Shown here piece after piece: positions 51,939-61,044 of a DNA stretch of 64,000 nt. Source of the DNA: Ramlibacter alkalitolerans (GTDB taxonomy: Bacteria > Pseudomonadota > Gammaproteobacteria > Burkholderiales > Burkholderiaceae_C). Location: positions 96,001-160,000 of the forward strand of contig NZ_JAEQND010000009.1 of the NCBI RefSeq assembly GCF_016722765.1, written 5' to 3'. The notes under the pieces were generated by a model. It ran no database searches and had not been told where the DNA came from. It saw nothing but the letters and a program-made list of their open reading frames with translations. Position 1 is the first letter of the stretch, and the number at the start of each line of letters is the position of its first letter. Position numbers and translations under genes: made by a program.

Positions 51939-53627
51939 TCAGAATTCCTTCCAGCCCGCGCCGGCGTGCGAAGCGCTCGCGACGACCGGGGACGGCTCGA
52001 ACTGCAGGGGCTCCGCCCGCGGGCGCACGCGGATCGGCGGCACCGCCGCGACGGCCTGGCGCGCGGGTTCCTCGCTGGCTGCAGAAACGCCTTGCTCGCC
52101 GAGCCGGAAGCGCGCGACCAGCTTCAGCAGCGTGCTGGCCTGCTCCTTCATCGCTTCCGTGGCGGCGGTGGATTCCTCCACCAGCGAGGCGTTCTGCTGC
52201 ACCACCTGGTCCATCTGCGTGACGGCGGTGTTCACCTGCGCGATGCCGGAACTCTGTTCCTGCGAGGCCGCGGCGATGTCGGCGATCAGGTCGCTCACGC
52301 GCGAGGCTGCCGTGACGATCTCGTTCATCGTCTTGCCGGCCGTGTCCACCAGCCGGGTGCCCGCTTCCACCTTGGTGACCGAGTCGCCGATCAGCGACTT
52401 GATCTGCCGGGCGGCCTCGGCGCTGCGTTGCGCGAGCTGGCGCACCTCGCCGGCGACGACCGCGAAGCCGCGGCCCTGTTCGCCCGCCCGCGCCGCCTCG
52501 ACGGCGGCGTTGAGCGCCAGGATGTTGGTCTGGAACGCGATGCCGTCGATCACGCCGATGATCTCGGCGATGCGCCGCGACGCGGCGGAGATGCCGTCCA
52601 TGGTGCTGACCACCTCGCCCACCACGCTGCCGCCCTTGCGCGCGACGTCGGCGGCGCCGCGCGCAAGCTCGCTGGCCTGGCGCGCGTTCATCGCGTTCTG
52701 CGTGACCGAGGAGGTGAGTTCCTCCATCGAGCTGGCCGTTTCCTCCAGCGTGCTGGCCTGTTCCTCGGTGCGCTGCGACAGGTCGACGTTGCCGTGCGCG
52801 ATCTGCGTGCTGGTGTCCGCCACCATCCGCGCGCCGCTCGACACTTCGCCCACCAGCTTGCGCAGGCCCTCGTTCATGGCATCGACGGCGCGCAGCAGTT
52901 GCGCCGATTCGTCGGTCCCCGCAGCGCGCAGCTTGACCGAGAGGTCGCCGTGGGCGATGCGGTTGGCCGCGTCGATGGCGGTGTGCAGGGGGCGCACGAT
53001 GGTGCGGCTCATGCTTAGGGCCAGCAGCAAGGCGGCCGCCACGGCGCCGGCCACCAGCGAGCCGAGGATCAGCAGCGTGCGGCGGTAGGCGGCACCGGCG
53101 GCCTCGTAGCTCTCGCGCGCCAGGCGCTGTTCCAGCGCCACCAGCGTGTCCAGGTCCTGCACCACGGCCTGGAAGTCCGTGTCGCTGGTCTGCAGGGCCA
53201 TGAGGCCGATCGAGATGTCCACCGTCCCGAGGTCGACGCCCTTGTCGACGCCGGCGCGGTACTTGGCCAGCAGCGGCTGCACCGCTTCCACCAGGCGGCG
53301 CTCCTCGGCGCCGAGGTCGCCGCTCGCCAGCTTCTGCAGCGAAGCGGACACTTCGTCCATGTTCCTGCGCAGGCCCGACGCGATGGTCTTGATCTTCGCG
53401 TCGTCGTAGTTCGCCATCCAGGTCATGAGGCGATAGACGCCGGAGTGCACCTGCCCCATGTCGCGCGCCGCATCGGCGGCGGTCTCGAAGCGCGCCATGC
53501 GCTGGGTCACGAGGGTTTCGAGCCCGTCGTTCTGCTGCTTGAGCATCAGGAAGCCGGTGACGCCGAGCGCCACCAGGAAAGCGATCGCCACGCCGGGCGC
53601 GACCAGGATCTTGTGCCAGATTTTCAC
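51939..53627 (-). CDS. Methyl-accepting chemotaxis protein
   Basis: 562 residues. Transmembrane helix 1 is about 8-28, a four-helix-bundle periplasmic sensor domain 29-190, helix 2 about 192-212 and HAMP about 213-265. The cytoplasmic signalling coil contains the conserved hairpin EIIGVIDGIAFQTNILALNA then AVEAARAGEQGRGFAVVAGE (about 370-410). The C-terminus ends in GWKEF, a candidate CheR/CheB tethering pentapeptide like NWETF of E. coli Tsr. The start is GTG 53627 with GGAGGGAG upstream. The ligand is unknown; no che genes are adjacent. Confidence 0.94.
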   Translation of the reverse strand: MKIWHKILVAPGVAIAFLVALGVTGFLMLKQQNDGLETLVTQRMARFETAADAARDMGQVHSGVYRLMTWMANYDDAKIKTIASGLRRNMDEVSASLQKLASGDLGAEERRLVEAVQPLLAKYRAGVDKGVDLGTVDISIGLMALQTSDTDFQAVVQDLDTLVALEQRLARESYEAAGAAYRRTLLILGSLVAGAVAAALLLALSMSRTIVRPLHTAIDAANRIAHGDLSVKLRAAGTDESAQLLRAVDAMNEGLRKLVGEVSSGARMVADTSTQIAHGNVDLSQRTEEQASTLEETASSMEELTSSVTQNAMNARQASELARGAADVARKGGSVVGEVVSTMDGISAASRRIAEIIGVIDGIAFQTNILALNAAVEAARAGEQGRGFAVVAGEVRQLAQRSAEAARQIKSLIGDSVTKVEAGTRLVDTAGKTMNEIVTAASRVSDLIADIAAASQEQSSGIAQVNTAVTQMDQVVQQNASLVEESTAATEAMKEQASTLLKLVARFRLGEQGVSAASEEPARQAVAAVPPIRVRPRAEPLQFEPSPVVASASHAGAGWKEF

Positions 53628-53842
53628 GGGATCTCCCTCCGGCCGGGCGGCAGCGCGCGGCCGGATACAACGAGTTGAAATGTGACAGGAAGTTTCGGTG
53701 ATTCTTGCCCGCGAACTGAACCATTCGCCCCGCGCTGGCGCCCGCTGGTCGTGATGGATCCACGGAGAGGCCGACCCCGAGGTCAGCGCGGAGGCTGGCC
53801 TGCAGCCAGAATGGCGTCGCACTTTTCACTCCACCGCTACGC

Positions 53843-54268
53843 ATGACCCAGCTCACCCTGCAGATCGCCAACCAGATCATCGCCGCCGCCCTCGCGAAGT
53901 CGAAGGAGAGCGGCTACAAGCCCATGGGCGTCGCCGTGCTCGATGCCGCGGGCCACCTCAAGGCCTTCGCCAGCGAGGACGGCGCCAGCATGTTCCGCTT
54001 CGACATCGCCCGCGCCAAGGCCTGGGGCGCGGTCGGCATGGGGGTGGCCAGCGGCGTGCTGGCCCAGCGGGCCCGGGACAATCCGAACTTCTTCGTCGCG
54101 CTGGCCGCCACCGCCGAAGGCAGGTTCCTGCCCCAGCCGGGCGCCGTGGTGATCAAGGACCAGGACGGCACCGTGCTCGGCGCCGTCGGCGCCAGCGGGG
54201 GCACCGGCGAAGAGGACGAAGCCATCTGCGCGGCCGGCGTCGCGGCGGTGGGGCTCGTCGCCGGCTGA
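53843..54268 (+). CDS. GlcG/HbpS-family heme-degrading-type protein
   Basis: 141 residues of the GlcG/HbpS (DUF336) family: MGVAVLDAAGHLKAFASEDG, DIARAKAWGAVGMG, then GAVVIKDQDGTVLGAVGASG with a terminal GEEDEAICAAGVAA. Members bind heme or small ligands and often accompany glycolate and carboxylate pathways. No signal peptide, so cytosolic. Stand-alone; a Bug-like or oxidase partner is not adjacent. Confidence 0.92.
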   Translation: MTQLTLQIANQIIAAALAKSKESGYKPMGVAVLDAAGHLKAFASEDGASMFRFDIARAKAWGAVGMGVASGVLAQRARDNPNFFVALAATAEGRFLPQPGAVVIKDQDGTVLGAVGASGGTGEEDEAICAAGVAAVGLVAG

Positions 54269-54336
54269 GCCACGGCGGCTGTTACCGGCCGCGGCAGTGA
54301 CCCCACGGCCGGGAAGGGGCCTTCTATATTGGACCC

Positions 54337-55635
54337 ATGGCAACGCGTCTTTCTTCCTGCATCGTCGCGGCCGCCCTGGCCGCCTTCGCATCGACCGGCG
54401 CTTTCGCGCAGAGCCTGCTCGAGCAGCCGCTCACGCCCGAGGCTTTCTCGGCCTGCGTGCAGAACCTCGCGGACCAGACCTCCACGGCGGGCCGTCCCCT
54501 CACGCGCACGGACTTCCTGCGCATCGCCGGCAACGGCAAGTACGACGACCGCGTGCGGCAGTCGATGCTCGTCGCGGCCGGCGAGCCGACCTTCTGGTGG
54601 GACGAACTGGCGGCCACCACCGACGAGGACCGGGTGCGCGAAGGCCGCGCGATCCTGGCGCGCGAGGGCGCCACGCTGAAGAAGATCGAAGCGCAGTTCG
54701 GCGTGCCGCGCGAGATCGTGCTCGGGATCTACGGCATCGAGACCAACTTCGGCCCCTCGCAGGGCAAGATCCCCGTGCTCGATGCAGCGCTCAGCTATGC
54801 CTGCCTGCGCCCCTGCCCGGCATCGGCGAGCGGCGGCGCGGGCTCCTGCATCGCGCGCGAGCGCGCCTATGCCGCGGTGCGCGTGCTGCGCGACAAGCGG
54901 GTGCGGGCCGAGAACTGGCAGGGCTCGTGGGCTGCGGCCTTCGGCCGCACGCAGTTCGTGCCGGACAGCTTCGAGCAGCTCGCCGTCGACTTCGACGGCG
55001 ACGGCATCGCGGACATCATCAACTCCGAGGCGGATGCCTGGGCCACCACCGCCAACCACCTGAAGCAGCGCGGCGGCTGGAACATGAACGCCCCGGTGTA
55101 CCTGGAGGTGGTGATCCCGAAGGAGCAGCAGGCCGAGTTCGCAGCCACCGGCAAGTCGATCCGCCTTCCCGATCGCGCCCGGCCGCTGTCGCAATGGATG
55201 GCGCAGGGCTGGCGCGTGCTGGGCCCGAAGGGCGAGCAGCTGACGCCGCAGCTGACGGGCGACCCCGAGATGTACCCCTTCCTGCCGGTCGGACTGCCGG
55301 GGCCGGCCTTCCTCGTCTCGCGCAACTTCGACACCATCCTGCGCTACAACCGCTCGGAGCGTTACGTGATGGAGGTCTCGCTGCTGGCCAGCAAGATCGG
55401 TGGCGGCGGCGACTTCGTGACCGCGTGGCCCACCGACGACCCCGGCCTCACGCGCGCGCAGGTGCGCGAGCTGCAGGCCTGGCTGCTGCAACGCGGGCAC
55501 GCGCAGGTCTCGGCCGACGGCGTGATGGGCCGCAACACGCGCGATGCGATCGAGCAGGAGTTCGTTGCCCGGGGCCTGCCGCCGCAGCGGCGGGTGGGCC
55601 AGCGCACGATGCAGCTGTTGATGCAGCCCCAGTGA
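54337..55635 (+). CDS. Lytic murein transglycosylase, MltB family (GH103), with PG-binding domain
   Basis: 432 residues. A signal peptide ends near residue 24 (GAFAQ), with no lipobox, so soluble and periplasmic. The GH103 domain covers about 30-345 with catalytic Glu135 in YGIETNFGPSQGK, the wall substrate region FGRTQFVPDSFEQLA, and a putative calcium-type loop DFDGDGIADIINS. A C-terminal peptidoglycan-binding domain (about 372-430, LTRAQVRELQAWLLQRGH, GVMGRNTRDAI) anchors it to the wall. It cleaves the glycan strand, forming 1,6-anhydromuramic ends. Typical length. Confidence 0.94.
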   Translation: MATRLSSCIVAAALAAFASTGAFAQSLLEQPLTPEAFSACVQNLADQTSTAGRPLTRTDFLRIAGNGKYDDRVRQSMLVAAGEPTFWWDELAATTDEDRVREGRAILAREGATLKKIEAQFGVPREIVLGIYGIETNFGPSQGKIPVLDAALSYACLRPCPASASGGAGSCIARERAYAAVRVLRDKRVRAENWQGSWAAAFGRTQFVPDSFEQLAVDFDGDGIADIINSEADAWATTANHLKQRGGWNMNAPVYLEVVIPKEQQAEFAATGKSIRLPDRARPLSQWMAQGWRVLGPKGEQLTPQLTGDPEMYPFLPVGLPGPAFLVSRNFDTILRYNRSERYVMEVSLLASKIGGGGDFVTAWPTDDPGLTRAQVRELQAWLLQRGHAQVSADGVMGRNTRDAIEQEFVARGLPPQRRVGQRTMQLLMQPQ

Positions 55636-55679
55636 CCGCGCCGCCCCCGCACGGGTAGCCCTGGCCGCAGAATGCCGGC

Positions 55680-56720
55680 GTGACGATCGAACCCCAGCCC
55701 CCATGGGCGGCCTGCATCGGCCGCTTCCAGCTGTTCCACGACGCGCAGCTTGCGCTGGTCCGCCAGGCGCTGGAGCTGGCGCCGCGCTGCGCGGTCCTGG
55801 TCGGCTCGGCCTTCCAGGCGCGCTCGCCGCGCAATCCCTTCACCTACCGGGAACGGGTGGAGACGATCCGGCTCGCGCTTTCGGACGACGAGCGCCGGCG
55901 CGTGGACTTCCTCGCGATCCGCGACACGTTCGACCAGAAGCGCTGGGTCGCGCAGGTGCAGGCCGCGATGGCGAAACTGACCGGGTCGGACCGCACGCGC
56001 GTGGTGCTGGTGGGCCACCGCAAGGACCCGACCGGCGAATACCTCCACGACTTTCCCGGTTGGCCGCTGCACGACATCGGCAGCAGGGGCGAGATCCACG
56101 GCAAGGCCTTGCGCGCCGCCCTGTTCAGCGGCGATTCGCTGGATGCCTCGCTCGCCGCCATCGCGGGCCAGGTGCCTGCGAGCACGCTCGCCTTCATCCG
56201 GTCCTGGGCGCAGTTGCCCTTCCTGGCCAAGCTGCGCGAGGAATGGGCCGAGCTCGCGCAGGAGCATGACAAGTGGGCCTGCGCGCCTTACCCGCCGGTG
56301 TTCGTCACGGTCGATGCCGTCGTGCGCATCGCCGACCAGGTGCTGTTGATCCGCCGCGGCCGGGCGCCGGGCAAGGGCCTGCTGGCGATGCCGGGCGGCT
56401 TCATCGAACAGCGCGAGACGGCGTACCAGTCGGCGGTGCGGGAACTGCAGGAGGAGACCGGCTTCGAGCTGTTTCCCCAGGAGATGGAGCACGCGCTGAA
56501 GGCGGTGCGCGTGTTCGACCACCCGGACCGCAGCCAGCGCGGCCGGGTGATCACGCACGCGTTCCACTTCGACTTCGGCCAGCGCATGCTGCCCGAGATC
56601 GCCGGCAGCGACGATGCGGCCGAAGCGCGCTGGGTGCCGATCGCGGAGCTGCCTTCGCTGGAGGAGCAGTTCCACGACGACCACTTCCACATCCTGGACG
56701 CGTTCCTGAGCATCACCTGA
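55680..56720 (+). CDS. Bifunctional NMN adenylyltransferase (NadM-type)/Nudix hydrolase
   Basis: 346 residues. The N-terminal nucleotidylyltransferase domain (about 1-185) starts CIGRFQLFHDAQLALV and would make NAD from NMN and ATP. The usual HxGH motif reads HDAQ, so the second histidine is replaced; RTRVVLVGHRKD and a late segment are otherwise as in NadM. The C-terminal Nudix domain has an intact box, GGFIEQRETAYQSAVREL then QEETGF, and probably hydrolyses ADP-ribose. The start is GTG 55680. Cytosolic. Loss of the histidine may lower or redirect transferase activity. Confidence 0.9.
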   Translation: MTIEPQPPWAACIGRFQLFHDAQLALVRQALELAPRCAVLVGSAFQARSPRNPFTYRERVETIRLALSDDERRRVDFLAIRDTFDQKRWVAQVQAAMAKLTGSDRTRVVLVGHRKDPTGEYLHDFPGWPLHDIGSRGEIHGKALRAALFSGDSLDASLAAIAGQVPASTLAFIRSWAQLPFLAKLREEWAELAQEHDKWACAPYPPVFVTVDAVVRIADQVLLIRRGRAPGKGLLAMPGGFIEQRETAYQSAVRELQEETGFELFPQEMEHALKAVRVFDHPDRSQRGRVITHAFHFDFGQRMLPEIAGSDDAAEARWVPIAELPSLEEQFHDDHFHILDAFLSIT

Positions 56721-56721
56721 C

Positions 56722-56862
56722 CGCGTCATTCGCGCCTCCGCGTCATTCGCGCCTCGGCGTCATTCCCGCGGAGGCGGGAATCCAGGGCTCCCGATGAAAA
56801 GAAAACGCCGCAGTGCGGCGCTTTTCTGGGCCCCCGCCTGCGCGGGGGTGACGGAATAGCGG
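56722..56862. repeat. Palindromic repeat cluster, family B
   Basis: Two short direct copies of CCGCGTCATTCGCGCCT are followed by a full element, GTCATTCCCGCGGAGGCGGG at the left and CCCCCGCCTGCGCGGGGGTG at the right, with the terminator hairpin lying between the arms. Confidence 0.7.
56802..56825. terminator. Bidirectional terminator
   Basis: AAAA-CGCCGC-AGT-GCGGCG-C-TTTT: a six-pair GC stem flanked by an A tract and a T tract, between two convergent genes, so it can end transcription from both sides. Confidence 0.85.
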
Positions 56863-56909
56863 GGTGACGGTATCAGCGGGTGTGACAGTGCCAGCGCGCT
56901 GACGGCTCG

Positions 56910-58466
56910 TCAAGTCACCGGCGCCGGATTGAACAGCACCAGCGCGTTGTGCAGTTTCCACCGCTCGGCCCACGTCTTCTTGCGGCCACTGGCCACGTCG
57001 AGCATCAGCCGGAACAGCTCCCAGCCCACTTCCTCGATCGTCGCCTTGCCTTCGGCGATGGTGCCCGCGTTCACGTCCATCAGGTCGTGCCAGCGGCGCG
57101 CCAGGTCGCTGCGCGTCGCCACCTTGATCACAGGCACTTCGGCCAGCCCGTACGGCGTGCCGCGGCCGGTGGTGAACACGTGCAGGTTCATGCCGGCGGC
57201 GAGCTGCAGCGTGCCGCAGATGAAGTCGCTGGCCGGCGTGGCCGTGTAGACCAGGCCCTTGCGGCCATTCAGCTTCTCGCCCGGCGCGACCACGCCCGCG
57301 ATCGCCGACGACCCTGACTTCACGATCGAGCCCATCGCCTTCTCGACGATGTTGGACAGGCCGCCCTTCTTGTTGCCCGGCGTGGTGTTGGCGCTGCGGT
57401 CGACGCTGCCGCGCTTCAGGTACTCGTCGTACCAGCCCAGCTCGCGGATGATGTCCTGCGCCACCTCCGGCGTGGCAGCGCGCGAGGTGAGCTGCGCCAC
57501 GCCGTCGCGCACCTCGGTGTTCTCGGAGAACATGATCGTCGCGCCGGCGCGCACCAGCAGGTCGGCGCAGAAGCCCACCGCCGGATTGGCCGTGACGCCG
57601 GAGAAGGCGTCGCTGCCGCCGCACTGCACGCCCACCACCAGCTCGCTGGCCGGCACCGTCTCGCGGCGGCGCCGGTCCAGGCGCTGCAGGTGGACCTCGG
57701 CCTGCTTCATGATCGATTCGACCATCGACATGAAGCCGACATGGCCCTCGTCCTGCAGGCACACCACGTCGAGGCCCTGCGGTTCGCCGCGCTGGTCGGC
57801 GATGGGGATCGTGCCGGGCGGCATCAGGCGCTCCGGCTGCAGCTTCTCGCAACCCAGGCTCACCACCATCACCTCGCCGCCGAAATTCGGGTTGAGGCTG
57901 ATGTTGCGCAGCGTGCGGATCGGGATCACGGCATCCGGCGCGTCGATGGCCACGCCGCAGCCGTAGCTGTGTTCCAGCGCCACGACGCCGTCGACGTTCG
58001 GGTACTTCGGCAGCAGCTCGGCGCGGATGCGGTCCACGGCGAAGCGCGTCACGCCCGCCACGCATTGCACGCTCTGCGTGATGGCCAGCAGGTTGCGCGT
58101 GCCCACCGTGCCGTCGGCGTTGCGGTAACCCTCGAAGGTGTAGCCCGCCAGCGGCTCCACCGCGCGCGGCCGCACGGTGGCGATCGGCAGGTCTTCCAGG
58201 CTGCGCGCCTCGGGCATGCGCAGCAGGCGCTCGTGCACCCAGCTGCCGGCCGGGATGTCCTTCTCGGCGTAGCCGATCGTCACGTCGTAGCGGCGCACCG
58301 CCGTGCCCGCGGGCAGGTCGACCAGCGCCACCTTGTGGCCCTGCGGCACCTTTTCGCGCAGCGTCAGGCCGCTGGGGAACACGGTGCCGGCGGGCAGGCC
58401 GCCGTCATTCGCCACGATGCCGACGTTGTCGGCCTCGTGCATGGTGATGTAGAGAGCGTGGTTCAC
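56910..58466 (-). CDS. garD: Galactarate dehydratase
   Basis: 518 residues, closely matching E. coli GarD in layout. The N-terminal SAF domain (about 1-95) has [16 protein letters not shown] and [14 protein letters not shown]; the catalytic part has [60 protein letters not shown] and [11 protein letters not shown]. It removes water from galactarate (meso-galactarate) to give 5-keto-4-deoxyglucarate. The start is GTG 58466, which overlaps the stop of the Bug gene by one base. Last gene of the aldarate operon, ended by the bidirectional terminator. Confidence 0.96.
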   Translation of the reverse strand: MNHALYITMHEADNVGIVANDGGLPAGTVFPSGLTLREKVPQGHKVALVDLPAGTAVRRYDVTIGYAEKDIPAGSWVHERLLRMPEARSLEDLPIATVRPRAVEPLAGYTFEGYRNADGTVGTRNLLAITQSVQCVAGVTRFAVDRIRAELLPKYPNVDGVVALEHSYGCGVAIDAPDAVIPIRTLRNISLNPNFGGEVMVVSLGCEKLQPERLMPPGTIPIADQRGEPQGLDVVCLQDEGHVGFMSMVESIMKQAEVHLQRLDRRRRETVPASELVVGVQCGGSDAFSGVTANPAVGFCADLLVRAGATIMFSENTEVRDGVAQLTSRAATPEVAQDIIRELGWYDEYLKRGSVDRSANTTPGNKKGGLSNIVEKAMGSIVKSGSSAIAGVVAPGEKLNGRKGLVYTATPASDFICGTLQLAAGMNLHVFTTGRGTPYGLAEVPVIKVATRSDLARRWHDLMDVNAGTIAEGKATIEEVGWELFRLMLDVASGRKKTWAERWKLHNALVLFNPAPVT

Positions 58467-59437
58467 TATTCCGCGCGGATGTTGGCCGCGTTCACGACTT
58501 CGGCCCAGCGCTTGCGCTCCTGGGCGAAGAACTGGTCCTGCTCGGAAGGCGTCATGGTGACGACTTCGGCGCCCTGGCCGGCCAGGCGGCCCCGTACTTC
58601 GGGATTCCGGATCGCGCGCACAAGTTCCGCGTTGAGCTTCTGCACGACGGCTTCCGGCGTGCCCTTCGGCACCAGCACGCCTTGCCAGGTGCCGGATTCG
58701 AAGCCCGGCACGCCCTGTTCGGCCACCGTCGGCACCTCGCCGATCAGGGGCATGCGCGTGCGCTTGGAAACGGCCAGCAGCTTGAGCTTGCCCGATTGCA
58801 CGTGCGGGTAGGTGGCCAGCATGCCGTTCATCATGACCTGCGTCTGCCCGCCCACCGTGTCCTGGATCGCCTGGCTGCCGCCCTTGTAGGGCACGTACTG
58901 CCAGCGCGCGTCGACGGCGCGCTGCAGCGCCACGCCGGCCAGGTGCGGCGCGCCGCCCGTGCCGCTGATGGCGAAGTTCAGGTCCTTCTGCTTCGACAGC
59001 GCGACCAGTTCCTTCAGGTTGTTGGCGGGCACCGAGGGGTGCACCACCAGCAGGTGCGGCGAGTAGGCCAGCATGCTGACGCCGCGCAGTTCCTTCGACG
59101 GGTCGAAGGGCAGCTTCGGATACACGGAAGGCGAGATCGCCAGCGCGCCGACGTCGCACAGCAGCAGCGTGTAGCCGTCCGGCGGCGCCTTGGCGACGAA
59201 GTCGGCACCGAGGTTGCCGTTGGCGCCCGGCTTGTTCTCGACGATCACGGACTGCTTCAGCGCGTCCGCCAGCAGGTTGCCGATGGCGCGGGCGATGATG
59301 TCCGAGGAGCCCCCCGGCGGATACGGCACGATGATGCGCAGCGGCTTCGCGGGCCAGCCGTCCTTCTGCGCGAAGGCTGCCGGGGCCGCGAAGGCCGCGG
59401 CGGTGGAGAGCAGGGCGTGGCGCCGGTTCATCTTCAT
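58466..59437 (-). CDS. Bug substrate-binding protein in the aldarate operon (second copy)
   Basis: 323 residues. The leader [20 protein letters not shown] has two early arginines but not a full twin-arginine motif; cleavage is after AFAQ. Bug signature [20 protein letters not shown], then [25 protein letters not shown] and [12 protein letters not shown]. Located between the aldehyde dehydrogenase and garD, so galactarate is the likely ligand. It differs clearly from the other Bug receptor in this operon. Confidence 0.94.
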   Translation of the reverse strand: MKMNRRHALLSTAAAFAAPAAFAQKDGWPAKPLRIIVPYPPGGSSDIIARAIGNLLADALKQSVIVENKPGANGNLGADFVAKAPPDGYTLLLCDVGALAISPSVYPKLPFDPSKELRGVSMLAYSPHLLVVHPSVPANNLKELVALSKQKDLNFAISGTGGAPHLAGVALQRAVDARWQYVPYKGGSQAIQDTVGGQTQVMMNGMLATYPHVQSGKLKLLAVSKRTRMPLIGEVPTVAEQGVPGFESGTWQGVLVPKGTPEAVVQKLNAELVRAIRNPEVRGRLAGQGAEVVTMTPSEQDQFFAQERKRWAEVVNAANIRAE

Positions 59438-59475
59438 GCGTCGTCTCCTTGGGGGTGGGGTCGGGTCTTGCCGAA

Positions 59476-60915
59476 TCAGGCTTGCGTGTAGGCCGTCTTC
59501 ACGGTCGTATAGAACTCCGCGGCGTAGCTGCCCTGCTCGCGCGGGCCGAAGCTCGAGCCCTTGCGGCCGCCGAAGGGCACGTGGTAGTCCACGCCCGCCG
59601 TCGGCAGGTTCACCATCACCATGCCGGCCTGCACGTGGCGCTTGAAGTGCGTGGCGTGCTTCAGGGACGTGGTCGCGATGCCGGCGGACAGGCCGAAGTC
59701 GGTGTCGTTGGCCAGCGCCAGCGCTTCCTCGTAGTCCTTCACGCGGACCACGCTCACCACCGGGCCGAAGATCTCTTCCCGGTTGATGCGCATCTGCGCC
59801 GTGGTCTCGGTGAACAGGGCGGGACGCAGGTACCAGCCGGGTGCGCCGTCGGGGTTCTTCTCGATTGCTTCGCCGCCGGCGACGAGCTTCGCGCCTTCGG
59901 AGCGGCCGATGGCGATGTACTCGAGGTCCTGGGCCAGTTGCTTTTCGTCGACCACGGGACCGATGTCGGTGCCCTTCCTGCGCGCGTCGTCGACGACCAG
60001 CGTCTTCATCTTCTCGGCCATCGCGGCGACGAAGCGGTCGTGGATGCCTTCGGTGACGATCAGGCGCGAAGAGGCCGTGCAGCGCTGGCCGGTGGAGAAG
60101 AAGCCGCTGTTGGCGGCGGCGCTCACGGCGACGGCGAGGTCGGCGTCGTCCAGCACCACCATCGGGTTCTTGCCGCCCATCTCGAGCTGGAACTTGGCCA
60201 TGCGGGCAACGCAGGCCTGCGCGATGCGCTGGCCCGTCGCCACCGAACCGGTGAAGCTGATCGCGTGGACGCGCTTGTCTTCCAGCAGCACCTGGCCCAC
60301 CTCGGAGCCGCGGCCCATCACCAGGTTGAACACGCCGGCGGGCAGGCCGGCGCGGTGCAGGATGTCGGCGATGGCCCAGGCGCTGCCCGGCACCAGGTCC
60401 GCCGGCTTGAGCACCACCGTGTTGCCGTAGGCGAGGGCGGGGGCGATCTTCCAGGCGGGGATGGCGATCGGGAAGTTCCAGGGCGTGATCAGGCCGACCA
60501 CGCCGACCGGCTCGCGCGTGACTTCCACGCCGACGCCGGGGCGCACGGATCCGAGCACGTCGCCGCGGATGCGCAGCGCCTCGCCGGCGAAGAACTTGAA
60601 GATGTTGCCGGCGCGGACGACCTCGCCGATGGCTTCCGGCAGGGTCTTGCCTTCCTCGCGTGCGAGCAGGTCGCCGAGCTCGTTTCGGCGCGCCAGGATC
60701 TCGGCGCCGGCGGCGTCGAGGATGTCGAAGCGCTGCTGCGGCGTGGACAAGGCCCAGGCGTGCTGCGCCTGGGTCGCCGCGCCGATGGCGGCACGTGCCT
60801 GTTCGGCGTCCGCCTGCGCGTATTCGCCGACGACGTCACGCGTGTCGGAGGGATTGATGTTGCGCGAGACGCGGGCGCCGGCGACCCACTCGCCGTTGAT
60901 CAGGTTGTTGAACAT
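59476..60915 (-). CDS. 2-oxoglutarate (alpha-ketoglutaric) semialdehyde dehydrogenase
   Basis: 479-residue aldehyde dehydrogenase. Catalytic residues: Asn147 (TPWNFP), Lys170 (VLKPADL), Glu245 (LEMGGKN) and Cys279 (GQRCTAS). It oxidises 2-oxoglutarate semialdehyde, the product of KdgD, to 2-oxoglutarate with NAD(P)+. The position between gudD and the second Bug gene in a kdgD operon supports this substrate over others. Cytosolic. A family C repeat separates it from gudD. Confidence 0.95.
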   Translation of the reverse strand: MFNNLINGEWVAGARVSRNINPSDTRDVVGEYAQADAEQARAAIGAATQAQHAWALSTPQQRFDILDAAGAEILARRNELGDLLAREEGKTLPEAIGEVVRAGNIFKFFAGEALRIRGDVLGSVRPGVGVEVTREPVGVVGLITPWNFPIAIPAWKIAPALAYGNTVVLKPADLVPGSAWAIADILHRAGLPAGVFNLVMGRGSEVGQVLLEDKRVHAISFTGSVATGQRIAQACVARMAKFQLEMGGKNPMVVLDDADLAVAVSAAANSGFFSTGQRCTASSRLIVTEGIHDRFVAAMAEKMKTLVVDDARRKGTDIGPVVDEKQLAQDLEYIAIGRSEGAKLVAGGEAIEKNPDGAPGWYLRPALFTETTAQMRINREEIFGPVVSVVRVKDYEEALALANDTDFGLSAGIATTSLKHATHFKRHVQAGMVMVNLPTAGVDYHVPFGGRKGSSFGPREQGSYAAEFYTTVKTAYTQA

Positions 60916-60931
60916 GATGTTTCTGTCTTTC

Positions 60932-61037
60932 TCCCTCCCCTCTGGGGGAGGGCTGGGGTGGGGGCGCTCCGGGGCGCGAACAACTACCGCGGGGCATCGG
61001 GCGCCCCCACCCCGACCCTCCCCCGGAGGGGGAGGGA
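60932..61037. repeat. Palindromic repeat, family C (best copy)
   Basis: Left arm CTCCCTCCCCTCTGGGGGAG with GGGGTGGGGGCGC, right arm GCGCCCCCACCCCGACCCTC with CCCCCGGAGGGGGAGGGAGG: a 106-bp inverted repeat inside the operon, between gudD and the aldehyde dehydrogenase gene. Confidence 0.8.
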
Positions 61038-61044
61038 GGAAAAA

